In this document: piece by piece, positions 1 through 11,600 of the stretch
Layout: each line of letters starts with the position of its first letter
Numbering within the stretch: position 1 is the stretch's first letter
Notes under the pieces: model-generated
What the model saw: only the letters and a program-made list of their open reading frames with translations
Database searches by the model: none
Told to the model about the DNA's origin: nothing
Assembly (NCBI GenBank): GCA_950022655.1
Contig: OX465592.1
Location: forward strand, 1,106,234 to 1,170,233
Direction of reading: 5' to 3'
DNA: 64,000 nt
Source of the DNA: Alentia gelatinosa
Lineage: Eukaryota > Annelida > Polychaeta > Phyllodocida > Polynoidae
Program-made: the position numbers and the translations under genes

Positions 1-1130
1 TACATGATCATACACTAATTGAAATGGATGTAGGTCAGGGATTTCCTACCAATGCATCCTTTATCAATCGCTATAGGGAGATTACCATATTTAGGTTTAG
101 TCCTTTATCAGGTTTTCATAGGTTTCCTCATGAAAGATCTGTGCTCAACCAAGAAAGGGAGCAAACAGAATCTCTAAGAGTCTGTAGAATGTGCATCATG
201 GTGTTGTACTAAGTTGGGAATTGTCTTTCGAACACATGGTCTTTATGTTCCTTTTGAGTGTACTTTTAGTTATAGTGGTCATTTCAGTGACGTTGTCCAT
301 TGTTGGGTATCTGAGGGCACCAGGACACAGTCACTTCTCTCATGGACCGATGCGTAATCCTGGCCCTCTCGTACTGTCACTAACGAGGCCTGTCATCTTG
401 GGTTTATTCTCTCTCTAATCAGGATTATCTTATCGGTTACTAGGGACCCGTTTCACTAGGTTTGGCACCATAGCGAACGGAGCTCTGGACAAACAGTAGT
501 AACAACGGGAAAATACAGCAGACATTTCCATGCCTAATTGCAAAATCTTCATTGCTGTTCAGGTAACGAACAAATCAGGTCTACCTCATCATATGATAAT
601 TGAAGTGGATGTAGGTCAGGGATTTCCTACCAATGCATCCTTTATCAATCGCTATAGGGAGATTACCATATTTAGGTATAGTCCTTTATCGGGTTCTCAT
701 AGCCAAGGTTTCCTCACGAAAGATCTGTGCTCAACCAAGATAGGGAGCAAACAGGATCTTTAAGAGTCTGTAGAATGTGCATCATGGTGTTGTACTAAGT
801 TGGGAATTGTCTTTCAAACACATGGTCTTCATGGTCCTTATGAGTGTACTTTTAGTTATAGTGGTCATTTCAGTGATGTTGTCCATTGTTGAGTTTCTGA
901 GGACACCAGAATACATCCTGGCCCTCTCGCACTGTCACTAACGAGGCCTGTCATCTTGGGTTTATTCTCTCTCTAGTCAGGATAATCTTATCGGTTAACT
1001 GGGACCACTATGTTTCACTAGTTTAGGCACCGTATTCAACAGAGCACTGAAATAACGGGAGTAACAACGGAGAAATACAGCGGACGTTTCTAAGTCTCGT
1101 TGCAATATCTTCATCGCTGTACACTACCCT
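1..1130. repeat. Degenerate tandem duplication, unit about 560-585 bp
   Basis: Bases 21-510 recur with substitutions and indels at about 602-1045. Shared blocks include GATGTAGGTCAGGGATTTCC (near 27 and 608) and ACGAGGCCTGTCATCTTGGG (near 382 and 942). A third partial start is seen around 1040-1125. Short reading frames are not preserved between copies, so I see no gene. A satellite-like repeat or an old transposon fragment is possible; no family is recognised. Confidence 0.6.
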
Positions 1131-1299
1131 CTTCCGTTTGCTATGCTGGTGTTACATACCACAAACCAGACAATGCAGAGGCTCGACCCTATCGCAAACA
1201 GTGGCAGCTGAGCGGCACTAACAGCGAACGGAAATTTCGTTACAGCGAACGGAAATTTCCGCTATGGTGCCACTGTGAGCAACAACGAACGATATAAGA

Positions 1300-1645
1300 G
1301 TCCCTCATCCAGTGAATCTCTGCTGTTGTCAACTGGCTTCGTCAACATTCATTACAGGGAGACCAGAGAGTTTTAAGTTCTATACCAGGGAGGTGTTTTA
1401 TCGTAGTGACGATCGTTAATAGTGACCGTTTCCGTTGCATAGTACAGTCATCATACCTGCGCATGTATGGCACAGCTATATCCAAATGGGTCTTAGACCG
1501 TTAGTGATCGTTTCAACCCAATGCAATATCTTGTCTATCAAACACCTCCCTGATCTCGTGAAACTCTAGTGTTGTCAATCAGGTTTGTCTTGTCAATATT
1601 TATCACAGGGAGACCATAGAGCTTTAAGTTTTATACCAGATCAAC
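1300..1645. repeat. Pair of diverged direct repeats
   Basis: A segment at about 1310-1390 recurs at about 1555-1640. Both contain a TGTTGTCAA block, then CAGGGAGACCA, then a TTTAAGTT.TATACCAG block. The copies are diverged and carry no reading frame. Between about 1645 and 3130 I see only AT-rich DNA without a recognisable feature. Confidence 0.45.
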
Positions 1646-3148
1646 TCCCATTCTAGTTCAGAGTTTGCATAAGAGGGAATCCTATTCATCAAATATAAAA
1701 TTTCAATTTTTAGATTCCTCTTCGAATCTGCACAACCTATCAATTAGGGGGACTGGTACATGAACTCGTTGATTCTCAACCTGAATTGTGATTCGAAATA
1801 CATACAAATAGCATACAACAAATAGTGATTATAAAATAATACAATATATGATCAGCAAGCCATTGTTCAGGTTAACTTCATGCAACCACTATGACGTAAT
1901 CAGTCGGTTTCGTAATATACACCAAACTATATCACACAACATGGTTTAGTTCCAGTCAATCCAAAAAAACAACTCTTGCTATCATATCACTATTCTAAAC
2001 ACTCTGGGGCACCATAAACAGTTTTGTTGTTCCATGTTGTTAGATTCTGACTACATCCTTTGGTATGTCAGTAGCTTTCTGATTAAAAAATAAATTACAG
2101 TTTGAAATTTTTGTCCTCACCGATTGGATCCTGCAGCCTCTCAAGGAAGAAAGAGGAAAGCAAAGTTTTTATCAATATACATTTTGAATTTCTTTGTTCA
2201 TCACAAAACTAATCACACTAATTGGCTGGGATATTAATGCATCGTTCCCAAAGGCCACCAACATACACTACCGTAACTCCGTATTCAAATAAACAAACAT
2301 GGATTCACACAAAACGGGAAATCAACCTAAACATCAACGAAGCTGTTTAGGGATAGTCGACTGGGCCGCCATTGATAAGTAATCAATAGAGATTCTGCTC
2401 TAAGGCTTTTACAAGCACATGCTACACATTTAGATATAATGCTGAGATATTCATCAGGAGTAATGCATATTTACAGATATTTGTATACCGTAACATCTAC
2501 AGATATGCCATGTTATGTATGAAAGACGGTACAAACATGAATTATCAGAATTGCTAAGTTAAAAGCAACTGCTCTGGGACTCATTGAATAATTCAGGGTC
2601 ATACATGAAGACCCTTTTCTGTACGCCAACGATACCAATGAACAATGTGGCTCAACCTTATTCACGCTCATGGAGGACCTTTGATAAGGTAGAACAGTCT
2701 TAGCTGAACGATAACCCTCCTACGAGGTCTCAGTGTACCCTGTCCATTCGCTGGCATAAGTTATTCAACGACCCCCAGATGCATCTTCTGCACTCAATAT
2801 TTGCTATTGGAGTAATTTGGCTTCATATTAAATCAGCTTCATTGCGAGAATTGGATTTTTTTCAGGATTCTCTTTCTTGATAGTCCTGCTGATTTCTTTT
2901 TCCACCAACTGACTCCCACAATAGCAACTATTGAGGATGCTATATACGTTTACGATTATTTCCTGATTACAATTGAAAGCATGATATATTTACTACATGA
3001 ACATATCAAGGAATACGATAACAGATTACACTTAATTATCTAAAGCGTATGTCCTGAGATTATATATTACTGAATATAGAAATACACATACTTGTATTTG
3101 CAGAAATGCCTATCATTGCGCTTGATATATTGTAAAATATAGACTATT

Positions 3149-3265
3149 ATCCTACCCCTCATATAAATCTCCATAGACCTAACATGGTGTGACTGTATGC
3201 TACTTGTGGTATTTATATACCACAAGTGACATATGAAGTTGAAACATGTATCGGGGTAGGATAAA
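3149..3265. repeat. Nested inverted repeat (foldback/MITE-like)
   Basis: The outer arms are ATCCTACCCC on the left and GGGGTAGGAT on the right. Inside them is a perfect 11-bp stem, ACTTGTGGTAT / ATACCACAAGT, with a 4-base loop (about 3199-3224). The right outer arm and the DNA after it (GGTAGGATAAAATC) resemble a sequence near 11290 in an intron of the mucin gene, which suggests a dispersed element. Confidence 0.55.
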
Positions 3266-3881
3266 ATCTAAACGTCACTCAATTTTTATATAATTGTTTA
3301 CATGACTTCCGCTACAGATATCACTCAGCTCCGCTTCGTGAAATCATTCCGCGAAGACAACTCACACCATATAAACAATCATATGAAATTTTGTGACGAT
3401 TCTTGATATTACTAGCTCATTCATTCCTTTACGAATACTTCCTAATATGGTTTCTACATGAACATTATTTGATGAATACATATCGAGTCAGGAAATGGAA
3501 TAATTTCATGAATATTGCACTGACCTCCCAAAGTACAAAACTACATAAATATGAATACATATATTATACAGAGATTTATCTATCTATATACAAGAATGTC
3601 CTATCTATTGCCATCTGGACTCCTCACAGGGAGAGTTGCTGTTATCACAGATATCTTACAGAGATTGTCAGGTCATCTTGCATCTCATCAACCCGTTAAA
3701 AATCCAGGGAACAACAGTCGTGCGTAGTCATGGTGCCTCTCATATGTTTGAGGAGTAGTTTCGCCAGGCCAAGCCTTTGTACTTCGGTAGCTGAAAAACG
3801 AATATTCCACATTAGATACTCAATATTGGGTATCAAATATAATCCAAATCTAACATAAATGATAACACATTCAGTATAAGA

Positions 3882-3991
3882 GGGCCTAATGTTTATACTA
3901 GACGACTTCTACCATTTTACTTCTGAAAGTCGTCAGGTGGTGCTAAATTCAAGAAACACCGCCTAAAATCGTCTAGTGTAAACGCCGGGTA
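3882..3991. repeat. Short foldback/MITE-like element
   Basis: Imperfect terminal inverted repeats flank about 60 bp. The left arm includes TTTATACTAGACGACTT, and the reverse complement of the right arm reads GTTTACACTAGACGATTTT. A second smaller stem (GACGACTT / AAGTCGTC) overlaps the left arm. There is no coding capacity, as expected for a non-autonomous element. Confidence 0.5.
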
Positions 3992-4408
3992 TGGCTACTA
4001 AAACTATAATAGGCACTAGTAGCCCTAGAGTGGAAACAAATACTTGAAAAGTCCACTTCATAGGGGAATGCTCCTGTGGAATTTATTCCCAATAGGTGTG
4101 CAAAACATGCCTGTTAAAATGAGCTATCAAATGGCCCTAAAAACAAAGTTGCTGATTGATGATATCATTAATAAACTGCCTAAATAATGCCGTATTTAAT
4201 CTCGCGTCGTGTGAGTAGTATAATAATTCAGGTTTTCACCAGGCATCGTGATGATCATAGTCACATGTCAACTTGTTAGAGCCTGCTTGCACGCCTATAT
4301 ACGTTGCCTAGAGGTTAGAGTGGTCACATATAGACTTCCAGTATACTGCATGAAGACTATCCCTTCACTATCTGCGTGCTATTCACTGTGATATTGCGAA
4401 AGGAGCAG

Positions 4409-4621
4409 GGTGCCAGTGTCTCAGGGTCCTAGAGGCATGCCCTGCTAGAGACCGAAAGACCTCATTGACCCACTGATGCTTGATATGTTTGGATCCTAGG
4501 CTCAGGCAGTTGCAAAAATGGCAAGTTGACTGGGTGCAAGTGGGTTACGGAAAATTAACCATCAACTGAATGTAACCCAAACCTTTTAATTGTTATTCAT
4601 TTATAATTGCACGTTCATTAG
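4409..4621 (+). repeat. Dispersed repeat, copy 1
   Basis: This stretch of about 210 bp begins GGTGCCAGTGTCTCAGGGTC and contains GGCAAGTTGACTGGGTGCAA. It recurs in the same orientation at 12484-12703 with substitutions and small indels. The two copies lie 8 kb apart, one intergenic and one intronic, so this is an interspersed repeat (SINE- or MITE-like). No family is recognised. Confidence 0.65.
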
Positions 4622-4896
4622 TGATAACCATACTATTTGTATCAGTAATCTATCGTGATGTATTTACACAGTAATGGTACTCCCGAGTGCACCGGGATGA
4701 GTGAGATGAAACTGCTTTACTATTGCCTAGTTCTAAAACATGCAGAGTCTAGAGCATGTACTTTGAGCCTAACGACGCAATTATACATTTATAGACAAAG
4801 ACTGGCCAGTGGAAACCTGTCTGAGAGACGAGAATGATATTTCCGATCACACTTTCATAACCATAGTCAATATACTGTGTGTCGTCCATTATTTTA

Positions 4897-4944
4897 GTGT
4901 GTACAAGGGTGAGATAAATAGTGTGTACAAGGGTGAGATAAATA
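4897..4944. repeat. 24-bp direct tandem duplication
   Basis: Two adjacent copies of a 24-bp unit containing GTGTGTACAAGGGTGAGATA. It lies just left of the large imperfect palindrome at 4950-5085. Confidence 0.7.
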
Positions 4945-4949
4945 CAGAA

Positions 4950-5085
4950 AGCAACTCGCTTTGGTCAAAGTTGTTCTCCAACTCATTTGAACACTACGTG
5001 ATATTCATTCGGCTATCGCCTCATTCATATCACTCCGCATCAAACTCGTAGAGAACAAGGACTTTGACCAAAACTTGTTGGTTTC
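4950..5085. repeat. Imperfect palindrome of about 135 bp
   Basis: The left half starts CTTTGGTCAAAGTTGTTCTC. The reverse complement of the right half starts TTTTGGTCAAAGTCCTTGTT. Similarity continues inward through several further short blocks. It is a foldback structure, probably a MITE remnant. Short frames crossing it on either strand are incidental. Confidence 0.5.
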
Positions 5086-5370
5086 TTCTTTAGGCTTACC
5101 ATGTGAGACAGCGGACTTGCTACAGCTGGCCTCGGCAGTCGGAACTGAAAGAAGGATTTTCTCATGTATATCATCAATTGAAACTATATTCATAATTCTC
5201 AAAAATCCTATCACCCCTAAAGAAACATCTTATTATAAATCGTTAGGATGATAAAAATGGAACAGGTATGGTCTATTGTGGCCTTTTATCATTCTTAGTT
5301 GAATTCTAGAGAAATTATAGAGGCCCCAGTAATATATGCAAACTTTGAAGGGAGAAAACCGCTATACATC

Positions 5371-5545
5371 TACATACAGTATCACGTTTATTAATAAACA
5401 CCATTACATACACTAAAACTAAGTTGTCTCATGCCAGAATATAATATAGTTAGATCATTTACATAAATACAGCAAGTCCAGAAGCCATCAGCAGTCAGTG
5501 AACGATTTGAGAATCTATTGGATGTTAATTTCGACATTTCTGTAA
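5371..5545 (-). other. 3' UTR of the mucin gene with poly(A) signal
   Basis: After the stop codon at 5546-5548 the minus strand is AT-rich and contains a canonical AATAAA at 5387-5392. Cleavage would be expected a short distance below that, so the left limit given is approximate. The interval 5086-5370 to the left holds no feature I can support. Confidence 0.6.
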
Positions 5546-5640
5546 TTATTGATGTTTTTCAGGTACCTGAGAGTGACTCCCATAAATGTCCTCGTCTTCG
5601 AAGTCCATGTTACGAGAGGAGGCAGTGTAGGCCGACTCGC
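5546..5640 (-). CDS. Mucin last coding exon: end of cytoplasmic tail
   Basis: The acceptor is ACAG before GCGAGTCGG at 5640. The phase-1 entry completes a Ser codon from the preceding exon. It encodes 30 residues then TAA: a SAYTAS segment, an acidic stretch DFEDEDIYGSHSQ and a final VPEKHQ. Two tyrosines in Ser/acidic settings could be phosphorylation or adaptor sites, which is inference. A CAG/GTACCT at about 5563-5569 could act as a donor to an unseen further exon, but the in-frame stop and the AATAAA 154 bases on favour this as the end. The acceptor is the first of nine near-identical copies. Confidence 0.75.
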
Positions 5641-8600
5641 CTGTATAAAGTATAACATGATATAGTCATCTGTTTACAAACTTATAAGGAGGTAACTTTA
5701 GAGGGGAGAGGTAGTGTAGGCCGACTCGCCTGTGTAAAGTATAACATGATATAGTCATCTGTTAACAAACTTATAAGGAGGTAACTTTAGAGGGGAGAGG
5801 TAGTGTAGGCCGACTCGCCTGTGTAAAGTACAACATGATATAGTCATCTGTTTACAAACTTATAAGGAGGTAACTTTAGAGGGGAGAGGCAGTGTAGGCT
5901 GACTCGCCTGTGTAAAGTATAACATGATATAGTCATCTGTTTACAAACTTATAAGGAGGTAACTTTAGAGTAGAGAGTCTGACTCGCCTGTGTAAAGTAT
6001 AACATGATATAGTCATCTGTTTACAAACTTATAAGGAGGTAACTTTAGAGGGGAGAGGTAGTGTAGGCCGACTCGCCTGTGTAAAGTACAACATGATATA
6101 GTCATCTGTTTACAAACTTATAAGGAGGTAACTTTAGAGGGGAGAGGTAGTGTAGGCCGACTCGCCTGTGTAAAGTACAACATGATATAGTCATCTGTTT
6201 ACAAACTTATAAGGAGGTAACTTTAGAGGGGAGAGGTAGTGTAGGCTGACTCGCCTGTGTAAAGTATAACATGATATAGTCATCTGTTTACAAACTTATA
6301 AGGAGGTAACTTTAGAGGGGAGAGGCAGTGTAGGCTGACTCGCCTGTGTAAAGTATAACATGATATAGTCATCTGTTTACAAACTTATATGGAATTCTGT
6401 TTGATTAAGTATTGAGTTTTGGTCATATAGAAATAACTTGGTAGTTCTGTTTTCTTTTTACTTCGGAACCCGTGATTAGGTAGGGTACATGAACATGTTT
6501 CAGCCTTTTCATATAGTGACACAACAGTTAGGAATGTACAAATTCACTGGTTCTTGCAAAAATCAATATCTGCATTATGTCAATAAAAAGAGCCCAGTTT
6601 ATCAATAAAAAACAACAAAAAAACCTCAACAAGATACCAGGGGAATACTTACTGGTGCTATCGTCACTCAGTGTCGTAAAATCGTGGCGATGAAGTGTGA
6701 ATTGTGAGACATTGTCAGGATCAATTGGATGCATCTGTAAAGATAATTAAACATGACCAATTAAAAATAACTTTCAGCAATTAAAGGCATATTGGACTAT
6801 TTGTCTTTAAAATTAAACCCCATCTCTGTTTCCTGAAAGTTGAATATGATGATCTCCAAGTGATATAAAACACAAATCTAATTTTAAAATGGGGGTCACC
6901 ATGCTAGTTTTATCAGGGATCAATATCATGATCATTTTATAGAAGAATATATAGAAATTCTAAAAAGTTGTTTTTCACATAGTAAAATCCATGTCCTTTT
7001 TCTCAAACTTTCACAGAATAAAGTAAATGTTTACTACAACACATTTAAGTTTAAAACTAAAGGTCACTGTCCTTGTTTCTGAATGAAATTGAAGAAACCC
7101 ATATTTTTTCAGTACATTTCCTATGTAAACTAAATTATATAGATTTGATTGATAATTGACATTAATTAAAATCACCAGGTTGCACGACAATGTAGGACAT
7201 GCCTTTAACCTTCAAATAATGTATTCTTCCCGACACAATAGGGACAGCTTTGTGTTTACCCTGTGATCCCAATTTACAATACTGGAAAACATTTTGTACG
7301 GTTTAACTAAAACGATTGATAGGGCAGGAATTATTAAAACTATTCCAAACACATCGGGATTCTGGGGCATATATAAAATACACTTATTAAAAGTTGGAAA
7401 GTTGAATTTAACAATTGTCTTCAAGTTTCATGGTGTAACAAAGTTTGTAAAAGTGGGTTATGCCTTTATCTGAATTCATTTCAGGGACTGAGAGCATATT
7501 TTAACCAGTTGAATGGTGATGCATTTCTTTAGAAATGTGATGATAAAACAGGAATATAGATGGTTACCGTGGGTTCTGGGATAGATCCTCGATTCCGCCA
7601 GTTCTGCAGGTAGTCGGGTCTGTAGGCGAGGGCTGACATCTTACCCCACGTTCCTGAAGAAGACAGCAAGCTTTACTAACGTGCTGGCATTTCATCCAAA
7701 TTAGTGTGACACAAGACAAATAATTTATCCAAATTAGTGTGACACAAGACAAATATTTTATCCAAATTAGTGTGACACAAGACAAATATTTTATACAAAT
7801 CAGTGTGACGCAAGACATATATTTCATCCAAATTGGTGTAACACAAACAAACTTGGATTTTATCCAAATTAGTGTGAAACGAGACAATGCTGGCATTTTA
7901 TCCAAATTAGTGTGAAACGAGATTAAGCTGGATTTTATCCAAATTAGTGTGACACGAGACAAAGCTGGCATTTTATCCGAATTCGCAAGGGTCGCAATGG
8001 TATGAACAGACAATAATCAATGGCTTTGTGGAAGGGCAGCCATAACCCCCAAGGGGTTGACACTTAGTAATATATGAGCCTTAGCAAGTGTATTACGACA
8101 TCTACATTGAGTGATTTACGCAGCCACCTGTCCACAAAACTATCATCTGTTGCATTTATAATCCATCTTTTTGAATAAATAAAAACCAGTAATTGCCATA
8201 TTTTACCTGTATATCAATAAGGACTATTATCTTGCTCTATAGCACAAAGGAACTATTTTCCCGTATACCATGGTTTTGGTATTGGACAGGTTTTAAAAAA
8301 TGGGTCGTGGTTTACTGAGTCTCAACGGGTGCTTTGTATAAAATCATTCATTTCCCTACATTCATGTATATTTTTGTATCTATTTCCTTTGCTGCAAAAG
8401 GCTAACAGAGATATTTTAATCCTTTTCGACATTTACCTGTGGATGCGGACGAGACAGATTTGACGTCATCAACCTTGAACCTAGAATAAAAAAGTTCCGT
8501 TAATGCACAATACCAGTTTTTATACAATAATTCATTATGTATAAAAAACAGAATCACACTTAATCTGAGGGCTCACTATAGAGAGCTTGATTGAGGAAAG

Positions 8601-11600
8601 TCTCTCCAGTTCGAATTCACCAATGGACTTTTTTTTTTCTTTATTGACAATTTGAATGAGTTTCTGAATTTATCTCTACTTTCTCAGTGACTTTTTTTGT
8701 GTTTAAATGTCTTTATTGCATTCGACGTGATACATCGTTCTTCCTTGCAAATTGACTAATGGGCTAACCTTGGTGATATAATCCCCCATTGAGTATTCAT
8801 CCTAAATACTCCATGGGCGTTGGATACGAGTTACAAATATTAAGTCTATGGGGAAAAAACACCAGGGGTAAGATAACAATAGTTTACACTGGGGAATGCC
8901 TCCAGGCATTATCCAGTCTACGCTGGGGGAATGCCTCAAGGCATTATCCAGTCTATGCTTGGGAATGCCTCAAGGCATTATCCAGTTTATGCTGCGGAGT
9001 GCCTCCAGGCATTACCCAGTCTACGCTGGGTAATGCCTTCAGGCATTATCCGGTCTATGCTGGGAATGCCTCCAGGCATTATCCGGTCTATGCTGGGTAA
9101 TGAGTCTATGTTGGGAAGGGTTCAAGGCATTATCCGGTCTACACTGGGGAATGCCTCCAGGCATTCTCCGGTCTATGCTGGGAATGCCTCCAGGCATTAT
9201 CCGGTCTATGCTGGGTAATGAGTCTATGTTGGGAAGGGTTCAAGGCATGATCCGGTCTAGACTGGGGAATGCCTCCAGGCATTCTCCGGTCTATGCTGGG
9301 AATGCCTCCAGGCATTATCCGGTCTATGCTGGGTAATGAGTCTATGTTGGGAAGGGTTCAAGTCATGATCCGGTCTAGACTGGGGAATGCCTTCAGGCAT
9401 TCTCCGGTCAATATTGGGAATGCCTCCAGGCATTATCCGGTCTATGCTGGGTAATGAGTCTATGTTGGGAAGGGTTCAAGGCATGATCCGGTCTACACTG
9501 GGGAATGCCTCCAGGCATTATCCGGTCTACGCTGGAGAATGCCTGGAGGCATTCTCCGGTCTACGCCGGGTAATGCCTCCAGGGTTAGAACAGAGCGGTG
9601 ACCGACCTGTTGAGCGTCTCCACCCGCCTGGCCTCTGTGCGCTCAGCGTGGCGTCGGCGCCAGAACCACGTGCAGATACACAGGAGCACGAGCAGGGCGA
9701 TGGTGCCCAGTATGGACGCCGCCAGGATCGCGGGCAGCAGCTGAGTCACCGCCGACGCCGACTCGCAGCGAGGCCCGTAGTACCCCGACCGACACCTAGA
9801 TGAATATACAAATATAAGGCTGTAGTACCCGACACCTAGATTAATATACAAATATAAGGCTATAGTACCCGACACCTAGATAAATATACAAATATCAGGC
9901 CGTAGTACCCCGACCGACACCTAGATCAATATGAAATATAAGGCAGTAGTACCCTGACACCTAGACAAATATACAAATATCAGGCCATAGTACCCGACAC
10001 CTAGACAAATATACAAATATCAGGCCATAGTACCCTGAACGACACCTAGATAAACATAAAATATAAGGCTATAGTACCCCGACCGACACCTAGAGAAATA
10101 TACAAATATCAGGCCGTAGTACCCCGACACCTAGACAAATATACAAATATCAGGCCATAGTACCCTGAACGACACCTAGATAAACATAAAATATAAGGCT
10201 ATAGTACCCCGACCGACACCTAGAGAAATATACAAATATCAGGCCATAGTACCCGACACCTAGAGAAATATACAAATATAAGGCAGTAGTACCCTGACAC
10301 CTAGACAAATATACAAATATCAGGCCATAGTACCCTGAACGACACCTAGATAAACATAAAATATAAGGCTATAGTACCCCGACCGACACCTAGAGAAATA
10401 TACAAATATCAGGCCGTAGTACCCCGACACCTAGACAAACACACCCTCATCAGGGCCGTAGTACCCCGACCGACACCTAGACAAACATAAATATAAGGCT
10501 GTGTGATTGTGTGTTAATGAGAATTGTTATGTAACTGTATACTTTGTTATGATATATGCTGTATTTACATATCTGTGTATGGTTATCTGTATGCCTCATT
10601 AAGAATAGAAGATCTTACAAATTGTCTTTTCTTGTCACTCTGTTAGCTAGTCTATCAGATTAGGCCTTAGTCACTGTATGTGACAATCATACATTGGTTC
10701 AAAGAAAACTGCCCCCTTTTGTTTTGTTATGATTAATAGAAATAGGAGAAAAAAACCTTGTTGTATAAAGATGTATCTGAACTCTGACTGATTATCATCT
10801 AAGAACTGCCACTTTAGAGTTTTCTACAGTGTGGAAATGATCAGTGGGCTTTTAGTCGATAAGATAAGACTGGAAATGCACCCAATATTTGTTATAAGTG
10901 ACATGTAAATTCAACCATTGTTGCCAATACTCAAGGTTCAAAAGGTAAATACCCTTACAGGAATACCATAAGTACTTTGTACCACACGTAATAGCAAGTG
11001 AAGCTCAGTAAAAGATCAACTAAAAAAAATTATGAAAAATGTAACTTACGTGCAGGATAGGGTGTTGGTTGTTATGTCGTGCATACAGGTGCCTTCATTA
11101 GCACAGCCTTGTCCAAACTCCTGGAGCTCACAGACTTCTTCAAACGACACTGGCAGGAAAATACAGACATGTTCTGTCAATGTCTTAACATTGAGTTTCC
11201 GTATGTTACGCTGACTGGCATACAGAGTTTTATATACCAGTAGTGGCATACAGAATTGTTATCATGTAATATTCCAAAATCGAGGAGACGGGTAGGATAA
11301 AATCAAAACCTGATTCGTTTTAATCTTGGCTACCGCATGCCACTCTAGGATTTTTGGCTCCGGACTTCACTCAGCCTCGCCTCATAAAGTCACTATGCCA
11401 AACCCCAGTCGTGGCAAACGGTGGCCAAGATTAGAACTCATCCAGTTTCACGATAGTATGCAACAGGGGTACGTACACGCGGTGATATTTGTGGAGGTGG
11501 CAGGGTCCTCACTGAACACATAGGCCCCTGTGACCTGTGTCGTCATGTTCAGAAGCGTCACAGTGTGGTTGCCGTTCAACATGTAGCGAACATGGTCCAG

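Noticed and set aside
1..1130. Possible ribosomal RNA fragment at the left edge
   Set aside because: I could not match any conserved rRNA block. The region behaves as a diverged tandem repeat.
5603..6390. CRISPR-like regular repeat
   Set aside because: Units are continuous 89-bp tandem copies without unique spacers, in an animal gene intron.
7564..8013. A 149-codon minus-strand frame through the 33-39 bp repeat
   Set aside because: It is a repeat-driven frame that reads the true exon at 7568-7653 in the wrong phase.
8789..9803. Plus-strand frames with repeated MPPGIIRSMLG-like sequence
   Set aside because: Translations of the hairpin minisatellite; no splice or start context, and antisense to the TM exon at the right end.
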